NCBI GenBank assembly: GCA_029721435.1 | Contig: CM056583.1 | Location: forward strand, 74,403,120 to 74,467,119 | Direction of reading: 5' to 3' | DNA from: Gymnothorax reevesii | Taxonomy: Eukaryota; Chordata; Actinopteri; Anguilliformes; Muraenidae | Length of the DNA: 64,000 bases | In this document: positions 22,481 through 34,245 of the stretch, in pieces | Position numbering within the stretch: position 1 is the first letter of the stretch | Layout of the letters: every line of letters starts with the position of its first letter | The notes under the pieces: generated by a model | Databases searched by the model: none | What the model was told of the DNA's origin: nothing | Seen by the model: the letters and a program-made list of their open reading frames with translations, nothing else | Translations under genes and position numbers: made by a program

Positions 22481-23271
22481 TTAGCTCGCCGGGATGAATG
22501 TCCGGAGAGCTATTGTCGTACCCCCGGCGTCCGCGTCCGTCCGCGTGCAGAAAAACTTTAACCTTGCCTATATCTTTCGAACCATGAGAGATAGGGCTTT
22601 CATACTTTGCATGTGTACTCCTTGATGCCAGACCTACCTACCGATGCCAAAATTTCTGACCTCGTGACCTAGACCTTTGCTCGACCTTTAGAAAACTTTA
22701 ACCTTGCCTATAACTTTTGAACCGTGAGAGATAGGGCTTTCATACTTTGCATGAGTACTCCTTAATGCCAGACCTACCTATCGATGCCAAAATTTCTGAC
22801 ATTGTGACCTTGACCTTTGACCGACCTTTAGAAAACTTTAACCTTGCCCATAACTTTTGAACCGTGAGAGATAGGGCTTTCATACTTTGCATGTGTACTC
22901 CTTAGTGCAAGACCTACCTACTGATGCCGAAGTTTGACCTGATGACCTTGACCTTTACCCGACCTTTAAAAAACTTTAACCTTGCCCATAACAAAAACTT
23001 TAACCTTGTCTATAACTTTTAAACCGTGAGAGATAGGGCTTTCATACTTTGCATGTATACTCCTTGGTGCAAGACCTACGTTCTGATGCTGAAATTTTGA
23101 CCTGGTGACCTTGAACATGACCTTTACCTGACCTTTTTAGCTCGAGGGGACGAATAACGTCCGGAGAGCTATTGTCGTACCCCCGGCGTCCGCGTCCGCG
23201 TCCGTCCGCGTGCAGAAAAACTTTAACCTTGCCCCCTGGCGAGCTTTGTTGTCTTTCTGACAACTCTTGTT
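22481..23271. mobile_element. Helentron/HINE-like non-autonomous element nested in Rex3
   Basis: The insertion starts TTAGCTCGCCGGG. Near its other end it carries the inverse CCTGGCGAGCT (23235-23245), followed by a perfect 6-bp stem with 5-nt loop (GTTGTC TTTCT GACAAC, 23248-23264) a few bases from the junction. A CG-rich block follows the left end (CCCCCGGCGTCCGCGTCCGT). About four tandem repeats of about 140 bp come next, then a second copy of the left block at 23134-23228. A subterminal inverted repeat, central minisatellite, 3' hairpin and T-rich insertion site are the described layout of DINE/HINE elements. It has no coding capacity. Confidence 0.6.
22551..23130 (+). repeat. Tandem repeat, about 140-bp unit, four copies
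   Basis: Units begin AAAACTTTAACCTTGCC at 22552, 22692, 22832 and 22992, with an extra partial start at 22969. Each contains GTGAGAGATAGGGCTTTCAT or a close variant and GACCTTGACCTTT. Divergence between units is low, a few percent by eye. The array is the core of the nested element. Confidence 0.9.
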
Positions 23272-23299
23272 AAAAAGGGGACCATAGTGTGCCAACTAC

Positions 23300-24530
23300 A
23301 GGGGTATCAAACTGCTCAGCCTCCCAGGATATGCTTATGCCAGGGCATAGGTAAGTAAGCTATGCCTGATTGTCGAACCTCAGATTCAGGAGGAGCAATG
23401 CGAGTTTTGTTCTGACTGTGGAACAGTGGACCAGCTTTTTGCCCACGCATGGATACAGGAGGTATTGTGGGAATTTGCCCATCCAGTCTGCATGTGTTTT
23501 GTTGACTCGAAGAAGGCTTGTGACCGTGTCCAATGAGGTATCCTGTGGAGGTAGCTGGAGGAGTATGGGGCATTGAGGCTGTTATTTCGAGCCATCCGAT
23601 TCCTGTAATACCAAAGCTGGAGTTGTTTTCGCATTCTTGGCACAAAGTCAAACTCGTTTCCAGTTAGTGTCAGTCTCCACCATGGGTGTGCCTTGTCAGC
23701 AATTTTGTTCATGATTTGGATGGACAGGATATCAAGGTGCAGCCGAGGCTTGGAGGGTATCCAGTTTAGTGGCCTCAGGGTTGCAACTCTGCTGTTTGCA
23801 GACAATGTGGTCCTGTTGGCTTCATCAGGCTGTCACCTCCAATGCGCACTGGAGCAGTTTTCAGCTGAGTGTGAAGTGGCTGGAATGAGGATCAGCACCT
23901 CTAAACCTATGGCTATGGTTATGGTTATGGAGGCTATGGTTCTCTGCCAGAAAAAGGTGGATTTTCCTGTCCAGGTGGGGGATGAGTTTTTACACCAAGT
24001 GGAGGAGTTTAAGTATCTCAGGGTCTCGTTCATGAATGAGGGTAAGATGAAGTGTGAGATTGACAGGCAAATCAGGGCAGCATCTGCTGTGATGCAGGCA
24101 TTGCACCGGTTCGTTTTGATAAAGGAGCTGAGCTTAAAGGCGAGGCTCTGGATTTACCGGTCGATCTCATTCCAACCCTCACCTACGGTCATGAGCTTTG
24201 GGTTGTGACAGAAAGGACAAGATTACGAATACAAGCGGCTAAAATGAGCTTTCTCCTCAGGGTGGCTGGGCTGACCCTTAGAGATAGGGGGAGGAGCTCG
24301 GGCATCCGGGAGCGGCTCAGAGTAGAGCCGTTGCTCCTCCATGTCGAGAGAAGTCAGTTGAGGTAGTTCGGGCATCTGGTTTGATGCATCCTGGGCGCCT
24401 CCCTTTAGAGGTTTTCCAGGCATGTCCAGCTGGAAGGAAGCCCCGAGGCAGACCCAGGACACGCTGGAGGGATTATATCTCCTGGCTGGCCTGGGAACAG
24501 CTTGGGGTCCCACAAGTGGAGCTATAGGAA
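23300..24530 (+). pseudogene. Rex3 reverse transcriptase, 3' half
   Basis: The best-preserved frame (23693-24208) covers the palm, thumb and downstream part of a non-LTR reverse transcriptase. The catalytic box reads FADNVVLL instead of FADD, which changes an essential aspartate. Downstream are EEFKYLRVSF, a region matching the expected YLGV block, and EIDRQIRAASAVMQALHR, which is typical of this family. The reading then shifts frame into TERTRLRIQAAKMSFL and a Pro/Arg-rich C-terminus. The start near 23300 is set by homology only. The overlapping minus-strand frame at 23386-23805 is a shadow. Confidence 0.85.
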
Positions 24531-24649
24531 GTAGTGGGTCAGGGGGATGCCTGGGCCACTTTGCTTAATCTGCTGCCCCCCATGACCTGACCCCGGATAA
24601 GGGGAAGAAAATGGATAGATGGATGGATATTTGTCGGAACACAAAAGCT

Positions 24650-26720
24650 GAACTGAGAATTTAGAGGGCAATTGAGCAGATGCTCCCCCATGTTCTATAA
24701 AGTAGGTTTCAGACAGGTTTTTATTCGACATAGTCAGGTTCCAAGCAATTAAAAAGGAAACAAAAAAGTTTAAGCATTCATGAAAAACTGCTGATGCCCA
24801 CTGAGTCAGGATCGATATTCTCATGGCTTTAAAGAAACAGTTTATCAACCAGGTTATGTATCACACCACAATAGTCCTGACAATCTTATTGTCCAGTTTT
24901 GTATTTAGGATCAGGTCATTATGAGAGAGCAGCCTTTTCTTAACAATACAAAGACCCACACTATGAGTGAGATACACTCCATCAACTTCTTGCAGAAAAA
25001 GGACCAAACCTTGCTTTATTTCCTAAATATATTCGTATTTACAAGCATTTTTCTTCCGCAAAATTCTTTCACATTTTGGAAAAGAAGGACTTGGATGAAA
25101 ATAGAAATCAGAAATTTGCATGTACAGCAAATTCTAGTGCATAAAAACAGCATGATCGCCTCATACACATTTTTTACAAGCAATGAAACCATGAATTCCT
25201 CACTTGGAGTAGATCTAGGACAAGTATGGCCTTCCATGAAGAGCATATCATGTTCCATCTCTCATTAATATCCACTGAAAAATTATTTTTAAAAAAATAT
25301 ATAGGACCCAAATGCACCCGATTTGGCTGTAGACTACCACATACATTGCAAATATACTGGTCCCTTTCTGTTTCCAGTAGTAATGTGGATAGCCCTTGGA
25401 TTTGAAATAAGAAAACAACTTCATGATACTCGGAGTGACAAATGATCGCTATTTGGCAGCTGATGATTAATGGCTTCAGAGCGAGAGGACACAGTATAGG
25501 TCAATGACCTGTTGACTGGGCCATGCCCATAGAGACAGATAAGCCAGAAGGCACAAATTCAATTTCTATTGGCAAAAGTGGGTAATCTCTTGGAGGTCTG
25601 AAAAAGGATACATTTTAGAGTAATTTTTAAATGAATCCAGCCTTTTTGCTATTGGAGAAATGCACATGTAAAATAATCCAGCTTCATGATAATGTTTCAT
25701 AATCTCAGCTCAGAGATTTAGAAAAAACTAATAATGGCAGCTGGACTGTCAATTGACAGTTGTGTTTCATGCATAAGGTCTTCAGTTCATAATTATGAGT
25801 AGTAAAACTAAAATGCAACTGCTCTTAAATATTTTTATAATGTCTATGGTGTAGATGTTGGCGGACATGCACTTTTGAGATCAATTATCATCCTTTTTCA
25901 AAAGTAATACCTAAATTCATTTCTACTTCATGTGGTAAATTTGGTAAACCAGTGCCGTGTCCGTTCAATAGCTACTTGCGAAGTATAGTGCAGTGATCAT
26001 TTAATTGCAGCCTGAGTGGTATTGGAGCATGTACAATTTCTGAAGAACCGCTCAGCCAAACAACTTTTAATGCAATAATGCACGTTCCTGGGTCCTCAGC
26101 AATACGCCCACTAAATTTCACTTTGACAAACTCTCCTGAGTTATTCAAAGGACAAACAAACATACATGCATACACAAGCGCACGCGTGCGGACACGCATG
26201 CCCGCACACATGCACGCAAAAACACGCACACACAAATTTGTGCTTTCCTAACACATTCAGCAAATTTTGAATCAATCACCAAAGGGAATTTTTAGACTTA
26301 AATATATTGGGGCCAATGCTTAACAACAATAATTAACAGCCGATGATTGAGGCAAATCTACCCCCTTGAAAGGAACAGTCACTTTTTACCAACCACTTAA
26401 AGGGACAAATTAATTTAAGCTTATTCGTGCTACTCATGTATATCATGAAATTACCCACGTTCAATCGATGAGAGCAAACAGAGCTAAAATCGATGATACT
26501 AAAACTTTACTGTTTCAGACAAAATTGGTTTTTGAATGATGGCAGTGAGCAATATCATACGGTAGAGGTCACAGTTTTGGTGTCCCTTACAGGCAAAACA
26601 GGAGGCAATTTTGATGTATGGTGAAGCCGCTTTGAATCCAATATATTGACACCAGCCATTGTTCATCATTATGTTCCCTCGATTGCTACATACTTCTCCC
26701 ACTATTGTCAGGGAAAGTGA
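24650..26720. other. Intronic sequence with one GC-alternating repeat
   Basis: Mostly AT-rich with no coding signature. About 26060-26235 resembles the HINE-type repeats (AATACGCCCACTAAATTTCA, then a purine-pyrimidine alternating stretch GCACGCGTGCGGACACGCAT). Nothing else was recognised. Confidence 0.4.
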
Positions 26721-26794
26721 GAGAACACAGTATACTTATTCCCAGTATAAGTATACTTATTCCCAGTTACATGATTTTGATTCTTACGCACAGT

Positions 26795-28405
26795 CAGGTC
26801 CATAAATATTAGAGCATTGACAGCAATATTGTTATTTCAGTTTTCTCCCACACCAAATTGGAGACATTATCAAAAAAGTAAAATACAAGCTCGAAATGCA
26901 GACTTCAGCATTAATTTGAGGACGTTTACCTCCAAAATGGGTTAATGGCATAGGATTTACAAAACTTTGTATATGTGCTCCTGCATTTTTCAAAGGGAAA
27001 AGGGTAATTGTTAAAATAATATGTGGCCTCGCACTGTTCCACGGTCAGGTGTGCATTATTTCATTAACAAGTAAACAGATAAAAGTTGGTTTAAGAGTTG
27101 GAGTTGGCATTTGGAATCAGTAGCGGTTAACTCTCAAAATGATTTCCAAAGAGCTGCTACTGCCATTGAAGCAAACCATCATTAGGGCTGAAAAATCAGA
27201 ACAAGAGCTTCAGCGAAATTGCAAAAACATCTGGCGTGACAACTTTGACCAACTGATTCGTTCTTAGAGATGAAGATTGCTCTATTGAGCTATGGAAAAT
27301 TAAAAGGTCCTGAAGACCACAGATAACAACTGAGACAGATGATAGAAGAATTCTTTTCCTGGTGAAGGAAAATTCCTTCACAACAGGTGGTCAGATTAAA
27401 AACACTCTCCAAAAGTTAAGCAAATAACTCAGATGACTCAAATAAACCCAAGAAGGTTTTAAGGTAAAGAAGTGAAATTCTTTACAATGGCCAAGTCAGT
27501 CACCAGCATGCTTTTCACTTGCTGAACTCAAAATGCCCAAGAACATGCAGGAACTGAAGACAACTGCAGTGAAGCATCTTCAGGGTATTAATCCAGCATC
27601 TAATGATGTCTATGAGTTTCAGACCTCGGGCAGTCATTGACTACAACGGATTTGCTACCAAGCATTATAAATGCTGGCTGGTAACAACCTTTTCGATCTT
27701 GACCGCAGCTGATGTCTCCATGTTGGCTAGAGTATACTGTGATGGTTGGTTTTTCGAGACGCCAAATGCTGTGGCCGGAACAAAAGGAAGAATAGTAAAA
27801 TAAGAGAAAAACACAGACAGAAATCAGAGAGGGAGAGACCTGCGCTTCCAAAGAACCTAGATCCAGTCCGTGTAACAATAAGGAAGCAACGCAAGCTCGA
27901 CAGAATGAAATGAAAGGGAAAAATCTCTGAAACTGAGATAAAAAGAATTAGCACCAGACGGTGCCCAGAAACAGGAAAAAACAGAGAGAAAGATTCCCTT
28001 GCAAACCAGCACTTTCCTCTTTTGCAGCTAATTCCTCAACAACTCTCTTACTAGAGACCTTACCGGCTATAGTGCAAACAAAACACAGACACTCTAGCAA
28101 GGGCAGCGAGGCAGAACTTGGACTTAAATAGAGTCCGGGCGCCGCGCCCAATTAATGCCAGCTGGCCCAAGAATCCGATTGTGGGCAAAACGATATCGTC
28201 CCGGACGAGAGCAATAAAGAAAGCTCCCAAAGCCACTGCCAGCCTCCAAAACCATGACATTATGTTTGTGTCCAAATACTTTTTAGCCCCAAAAACTGGG
28301 GGACTATGTGTATAAATACTTGAAATAAAGCACATCTTTATTGTTACCACTGTGATAGCATACAAAATTATGAAAATTTTGCCACTGTCCAAATACCTGT
28401 GCACC
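26795..28405 (+). pseudogene. Degraded Tc1/mariner-type transposon (GTCAGGTCCATAAATATT ends)
   Basis: The left end GTCAGGTCCATAAATATTAG at 26793 is a familiar teleost DNA transposon terminus. The right end is eroded (ATTTTGCCACTGTCCAAATA near 28375-28400). Between them are remnants such as ATGATTTCCAAAGAGCTGCT (27139) and TCAGACCTCGGGCAGTCATT (27618), which I recall from this family's coding region. The frame is destroyed. A separate insertion occupies about 27700-28230. Confidence 0.65.
27700..28230 (-). mobile_element. LTR/leader-like insertion on the minus strand
   Basis: Read on the minus strand, it has a TATA-like TATTTAAG (28129-28122), a long pyrimidine-rich leader and a TTTGGCGTCTCG motif near 27770, similar to the first bases after the LTR in many retroelements. 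An ATG follows at 27722. It interrupts the 26.8-28.4 kb DNA transposon. No gag or pol can be read, so this is a tentative solo-LTR or 5' fragment of a retrotransposon. Confidence 0.35.
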
Positions 28406-28716
28406 TGCCCGTCGCTACTTCCGAGGAGTGTGCCTAATTGTTTTCTCACAGGTGATCCTGTTAAGGAAGCTGCATACGATTGGACCTGACCAAAACCTTG
28501 ACGCCATAAAAGATTGCAGAAGCCGTGTGACCGGCAGTCTTCCCTTCCTCGCACCCAGAACCGCATCTGTTGCCTCCGTTGTTATGTGCAGTGTTGATTC
28601 TTGAAAGTAAAAACGTAAATTTGTTGAACTTGTTACGAAACGATAATCTATGTCTGACCGGTTGCAGTTGTTGAGCATAGTCTATACGTCGTTCAGCCCT
28701 GTGTGTTGTAAAGAGC

Positions 28717-29047
28717 TGTAAGGAGTGGGTGCCGTTTTGTTTATTTCTTTTTCTCCTGGTTATGTTAGGAAGTTAGGTAAGTTGATTTGTCCTTTTTGTT
28801 TTTCGGTTAGGAAAATTCGTTCGTTTTATTTTCAGATTCTTTTTGTTTATTGCTTTGGCATTGCCCACACAGGAGCTTGTAGCTCTCTGGGGCCGACATG
28901 TGTAAGCAGTTCCCAAATTTGGAGCCTGTAGCTTTCCAGGGCCGACATGTCTAAGCATTACAATAAATTCTGTTTGCTTTTTCGCACTTATAGTGTGTTT
29001 GCGTGTTCTGGGGACGGGAAAGGGGACGCTCACTTGAAGCTGTTACA
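28717..29047 (+). mobile_element. Possible solo LTR
   Basis: It runs from TGTAAGGAGTGGGTGCC to CTTGAAGCTGTTACA, so the ends are TG...CA with 5-bp inverted tips. It is T-rich, with ACAATAAATTC near 28970 as a polyadenylation signal. It also contains a duplicated block (AGCTTGTAGCTCTCTGGGGC and AGCCTGTAGCTTTCCAGGGC, each followed by CGACATGT). No target duplication was found, so the ends are uncertain. Confidence 0.45.
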
Positions 29048-30239
29048 GCTTTACCCTAGACGGCCGTCACACCGTACATGTTCTATATCATGTCTAGTTT
29101 CTAGCAAATATATTTTACTGAGCCCAGGCACATATTTCCAGTGAATGAAAGGAAAAATATGCAAAGCAAAATGACACTAATAAGTTATAATAATAGAAAT
29201 ATAAAATTCACTTCTGTTATAAATTCATACCCTTGAAAGACAAATTGAAAATCTACAGAAAGAAGAATATTTTCTACAACAGCCTTGGAAAGACAGCCTT
29301 TCTCGAACAAGCAGTTAATTTAATTTTAATTTCACAATACTCCACCATGGCTTCACAGTAAATGATATGATAAGCCAGCTGAGATAAATGACCTTTCATC
29401 CCTGACTGTGTTAAGCTGAATATAGATTAACTAAATGTGACATATAGGAAAGGTTGGCCAATTTTAGACCATTGATAAAATAACAGCAGGAGGTTTCAGT
29501 CCTCTGACATTCTCGCAGCTATTTGACAGAAAGTTATCCAGGCACTTTCATGAGCACTGAAGAATAAGCTGAGCATAAGCTCAATATTTTAATATACTGA
29601 ACAGTCATGTTTGATATGCACATAGTCATGTAATCATATAATGGCAATCTCTTCTTTATTTTTCTTGCCACATTTATTAGTATTTTCTACATGATATCCA
29701 GTTAAGCTAATATCATGAAAGCATATTAAAATTAGAATCAGTTGCTTTGGCCACAATGGCCCGAGGTGAATTGACGTCTTTCTGTTCCGCTGTGTATGGT
29801 ATAAAGAGCAGGAACACTTCCTATTTCACAGTGGCCTTTCAGCCAGTTTGATTTTTTTTTTAATAAAATCAGTGTCTTTTTGTCTTGACAAAAGCATTTT
29901 GCTTGTAATTCCAGTAGTACTGATGATTTTATTAATCTCTTAAGAAGAATTGAATGTCACTGTATTTCCGTGTTGAGGATATTTCAAACAAGAAGCATGA
30001 GAATGTGAATGTTGCCCTTTGAAATTATTTGATCTTAGAGAGGATGGCACCTTTATGGCCTACAGACAGGAAATGATGATAAACATGTCCTCAGTAGTGA
30101 ACAGAAAGCCAGGAGAACAACTGGTGATTTGTGTAATTTAATAATTGTGGTAATTTATTTGAACTTGGTTAATGTAATATCCTTAACCCTTAGATGCATA
30201 ATGTACATACGAATGCCTTGAACCATTTGTTGGGATTTG

Positions 30240-30294
30240 GTGTGTGTGTGTGTGTGTGTGTGTGTGCATGTGTGTGTGTGTGTGTGTATATATA
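30240..30294 (+). repeat. (TG)n microsatellite
   Basis: About 27 TG units interrupted once by CATG, followed by a short TA run. Confidence 0.98.
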
Positions 30295-30899
30295 CACTGC
30301 CATCCAGTATTTTGGACCTTATAAATGCGGAGTGACAGAAATAATGTGAAGTTGAAGAAACCTGGTCATTGATACGCATGATGATCTATCTGTATTCTGG
30401 ACATTTCTTATTTGAGCTATTTACTCGGCATGCATAATGTCCAATATTTTAGTAGAGCACAGACTCAGATGTATTCCAACAAATGTACATGCATTACATA
30501 GGTAATGTGATTTCAGTTTGTGCTATATAATGTATTTCCATCCCCCAACAGAAAAAAGTCTGATAAAAACTTTGACAAAAGGTTTGACCAAGGCAGCATT
30601 CAAAGCAAATGGCTGCTATTGCCCAAATAATACAAACTATTGTTTGAGTGACAGCTAAATGAGCCTGATGACACATTAAGTATTCATATCACCTTATCTG
30701 TCTTTCTTCTGATAAAATTACAACTATTTAATTGGTTGCAAGAAAATGGATAAGACATATGCCAAGTCAAGCCTATTACAACAGTTTACCTCGAAACAGG
30801 AACCATGACAATTCAAACAAACCATGCCTCATCTTTAAAAAATGACTTCTGACTCAGTATTTGAAAATTCAACCATTTTATATAGAGCCCCCCTCCCAA

Positions 30900-30927
30900 A
30901 ATTAATTAATTAATTAATTAATTAATA
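30900..30927 (+). repeat. (ATTA)n microsatellite
   Basis: About seven tandem ATTA units within AT-rich sequence. Confidence 0.95.
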
Positions 30928-32078
30928 CTAAAATATTGGAGGCTCCAGACATTTAATTAAAATAAAAAATGAGGGACTAACACATGCCAGAACCCTTGAT
31001 ACACAGAGTTTGGCCAACTTGATTTCAGTTATCAGGAATCATGTGACAATAGGCACCATCTTAGACCCATTATAGCCAAAGATTCTATTATCCTGTGATA
31101 GCTAGGTCTACATCTATGACTGATTACTGCTGCAGAGACTACATTAATTGTGATTGCTTGAAATACCAGGCTCAGACGACACAATATTTTTGTCTGTTAC
31201 GATGGTTACTTCATCAGATTCGGCGATTATAGAGTCAAGTTCTTGACGTGGCCAAAGACCATGACAGACTACACGTTCATCATTTGACATGTTTAATGAT
31301 GACTGAGAGTCACCAGAATCAAAAATTTAAACACACAATGATATCTCCAATGGTGTGTAGGATACTGGCTGTCTTGTGTTTGTTTAATACGTACAATAAA
31401 AAAAGAAAGAACAAAAGTGAACGCGTTCATGGGCTGTGGAGAGACAGCAGCAGGGGTTGTCACTCCATCAAAGTGAACTTGAGTCAAAATTAACAAAGGT
31501 ACTTATCCCATAGTGAAACAACATGTATCTATCTAGCTACCACAGGGTATTAGACAGATTCTGAAAGCCAATATGCTAATGCTTGCTAAATTAGCTACAG
31601 CATCCATAAAAAGCAGGGAACAGACTAAATACGTGCCATTCTCTCTCATCGCCTTACCACTGCAGAGGCGGATGTGATCCAGCTAGCAATACCATATATG
31701 ATTAACAAAGGATCAGACATGCAAATTTTTGAGCAAGCATTGGCCAGTCAACCTTCCCTGACAGTGAAAGTCCGAGAGCAAAATGGCCGGCTAACTTTGT
31801 TGGCTAGATGCTGTTAAACGTTTTTTCACAGGGCAAATTTAAGATACAAGTAACTTTAGCTTAGTTAGCTGACAGACTAACTTCCACCCTTTGCTATATT
31901 AGTGATCTAGCTCTCAAGTCATCACCTAATTTAATGCTAAATAACGTAAGATACCAGGTAAGCTAGCTCGTATAGGCAGCAGGAAGAGCAGAAAACATTT
32001 GCTTTTCCATGTATAAAGAGTAAAATGTGAAAAAAAGAAAAATAATAGGCCAGTGAAACTCTACTCAATGCCTTATAC

Positions 32079-33697
32079 AAAACCGAAAACCAGTGAAGTC
32101 GGCACGTTATGTAAATCGTAGATAAAAACAGAATACAATGATTTGCAAATCCTTTTCAACTTATATTCAATAGAATACACAGTAAAGACACGATGTTTAA
32201 TGTTCAAACTGAGAATTTTTTTTTTTTTTTGCAAATAATCATTAACTTAGAATTTAAAGGCAGCAACACATTGCAAAAAAGTTGGCACAGGGGCCTTTTT
32301 ACCACTGTGTTACATCTCCTTTCCTTTTAACGACACTCAGTAAATGTTTGGGAACTGAGGAGACCAATTTTTGAAGCTTTTCAGGTGGAACTCTTTCCCA
32401 TTGTTGCTTGATGTACAGCTAAAGTTGTTCAACAGTCCGGGGTCTCCGTTGTCGTATTTTACGCTTCATAATGCGCCACACATTTTCAATGGGAGACAGG
32501 TCTGGACTACAGGCAGGCCAGTCAAGTACCCGCACTCTTTTACTACGGAGCCTTGCTGTTGTAACACGTGCAGAATGTGGCTTGGCATTGTCTTGCTAAT
32601 ATAAGCAGGGGCGTCCATGAAAAAGACATGAAAAAGACGTTGCTTGGATGGCAACATATGTTGCTCCAAAACCTGTATGTACCTTTCAGCATCAATGGTG
32701 CCTTCACATATGTGTAAGTTGCCCATGCCTTGGGCACTAATACACCCCCATACCATCACAGATGCTGGCTTTTGAACTTTGTGCCTATAACAGTCCAGAT
32801 GGTTCTTTACCTCTTTGGTCCGGAGGACACAACGTCCACAGTTTCCAAAAAACAATTTGAAATGTGGACTCGTCAGACCACAGAACACTTTTCCACTTTG
32901 CATCAGTCCATCTTAGATGAGCTTGGGCCCAGCGAAGCCGGCGGCATTTCTGAGTGCTGTTGATAAATGGCTTTCGCTTTGCATTGTAGAGTTTTAACTT
33001 GCACTTGCAGATGTAGCGACGAACTGTAGTTACTGACAGTGGTTTTCTGAAGTGTTCCTGAGCCCATGTGGTGATGTCCTTTACACACTGATGTCGGTTT
33101 TTGATGCAGTACCGCCTGAGGGATCGAAGGTCACGGGCATTCAATGTTGGTTTTCATCCTTGTCGCTTACGTGCAGTGAAATCTCCAGATTCTCTGAACC
33201 TTTTGACAATATTACAGACCGTAGATGATGAAATCCCTAAATTTCTTGCAATAGCTCATTGAGGAATGTTGTTTTTAAACTGTTCGACAATCAGCTCACA
33301 CATTTGTTCACTAAGTGGTGACCCTCGCCCCATCCTTGTTTGTGAATGACTGAGCATTTCAGGGAAGCAGCTTTTATACCCAATCATGGCACCCAGCTGT
33401 TCCCAATCAGCCTGTTCACCTGTGGGATGTTCCAAATAAGTTTTTGATGAGCATTCCTCAACTCTCTCAGTCTTTTTTGCCACTTGTGCCAGCTTTTTTG
33501 AAACATGTTGCAGGCATCAAATTCCAAATGAGCTAATATTTGCAAAAAATTACAAAGTTTACCTGTTCAAACATTAAGTAACTTGTCTTTGCAGTGTATT
33601 CAATTGAATATAGGTTGAAAAGGATTTGCAAATCATTGTATTCTGTTTTTATTTACGATTTACACAGCGTGCCAACTTCACTGGTTTTGGGTTTTGT
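32079..33697 (-). mobile_element. Tc1-like transposon, nearly full length
   Basis: The termini are long inverted repeats of about 120 bp: AAAACCGAAAACCAGTGAAG near 32080 against CTTCACTGGTTTTGGGTTTT near 33677. Both extend through AGAATACAATGATTTGCAAA and its inverse. The 1.6-kb length fits Tc1 elements. A single transposase gene lies inside on the minus strand. It is the best-preserved transposon in the window and abuts another Tc1-type element on its right side. Confidence 0.92.
32395..33330 (-). pseudogene. Tc1-like transposase, inactivated
   Basis: In order on the minus strand: a helix-turn-helix start (MGRGSPLSEQMCELIVEQFK), a second DNA-binding part (LNARDLRSLRRYCIKNRHQ), the first catalytic aspartate in LWSDESTF, then MVWGCISAQGMGNL and a block reading FFMDAPAY. 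The last replaces the usual DNAPAH and seems to lack one residue. The third catalytic region, SPIENVWRIM, is intact but in another frame, so there is a frameshift near 32510. In-frame stops occur after NNIPQ and before KPTLNAR. A normal Tc1 transposase is about 340 residues, and this copy would be that length if its frame were not broken. Confidence 0.9.
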
Positions 33698-33702
33698 TCA
33701 TA

Positions 33703-34245
33703 CAGTACAGGCCAAAAGTTTGGACGCATCTCATTCAATGCGTTTCCTTTATTTTCATGACTATTTACATTGTAGATTCTCACTGAAGGCATCAAAACTA
33801 TGAATGAACACATGTGGAATTATGTATGTATGTATCAAACAGTTGTCCAATAGGGCTGGTGTGTGAACCTGACTTCTGCACAACACAACTGATGGCCCCA
33901 ACCCCATTGATAAGGCAAGAAATTCCGCTAATTCCACTAATCAACCCTGACAAGACACACTTGTGAAATGAAAACCATTTCAGGTGACTACCTCTTGAAG
34001 CTCATCAAGAGAATGCCAAGAGTGTGCAAAGCAGTAGTCAGAGCAAAGGGTGGCTACTTTGAAGAAACTAGAATATAAGACATGTTTTCAGTTACAGGTA
34101 TTTCACACTTTTTTGTTAAGTACATAATTCCTCGTGTTCATTCATAGTTTTGATGCCTTCAGTGAGATTCTACAATGTAAATAGTCATGAAAATAAAGGA
34201 AACGCATTGAATGAGAAGGTGTGTCCAAACTTTTGGCCTGTACTG
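33703..34245. mobile_element. Non-autonomous Tc1/mariner element (543 bp)
   Basis: The ends CAGTACAGGCCAAAAGTTTG and CAAACTTTTGGCCTGTACTG are near-perfect inverted repeats that continue for about 100 bp (CGTTTCCTTTATTTTCATGA, inverse near 34185-34205). A TA lies on each side (33701-33702, 34246-34247), as expected for Tc1/mariner target duplication. The centre shows no intact transposase. The high identity of the two arms suggests fairly recent activity. Confidence 0.93.

Larger units (their letters stand above)
21690..24640 (+). mobile_element. Rex3 (RTE-clade) non-LTR retrotransposon, degraded, split by an insertion
   Basis: TGGCAGACTGGGGTGGTGAT at 22452 matches a diagnostic stretch of teleost Rex3. 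Downstream are other Rex3-type sequences: AACCTCAGATTCAGGAGGAG, GAACAGTGGACCAGCT and ATGTGTTTTGTTGACTCGAA. The 3' end at about 24560-24640 has the CCCCGGATAAGGGGAAGAAA region and a short GATG/GATA tail (24612-24627). A 0.8-kb foreign element at 22481-23271 separates the 5' and 3' halves of the reverse transcriptase. Multiple stops and frameshifts show it is dead. Confidence 0.88.
29050..32075. other. Intronic sequence, no element recognised
   Basis: AT-rich DNA with two microsatellites (30240-30294 and 30900-30927) and no clear transposon ends or coding regions. Repeated GCTAGC/CTAGCT words near 31530-31970 may mark an old repeat. Confidence 0.4.

Noticed and set aside
22552..23130. CRISPR-like array
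   Set aside because: The units are contiguous about 140-bp tandem repeats without unique spacers, in vertebrate DNA inside a transposon.
23386..23805. 139-codon minus-strand frame
   Set aside because: Shadow of the Rex3 reverse transcriptase read on the plus strand.
26730..26767. Direct repeat GTATACTTATTCCCAGT twice
   Set aside because: A short tandem duplication without further structure, common in noncoding DNA.
28060..28566. 168-codon minus-strand frame
   Set aside because: It crosses the boundary between an LTR-like insertion and a transposon end, and no domain is visible.
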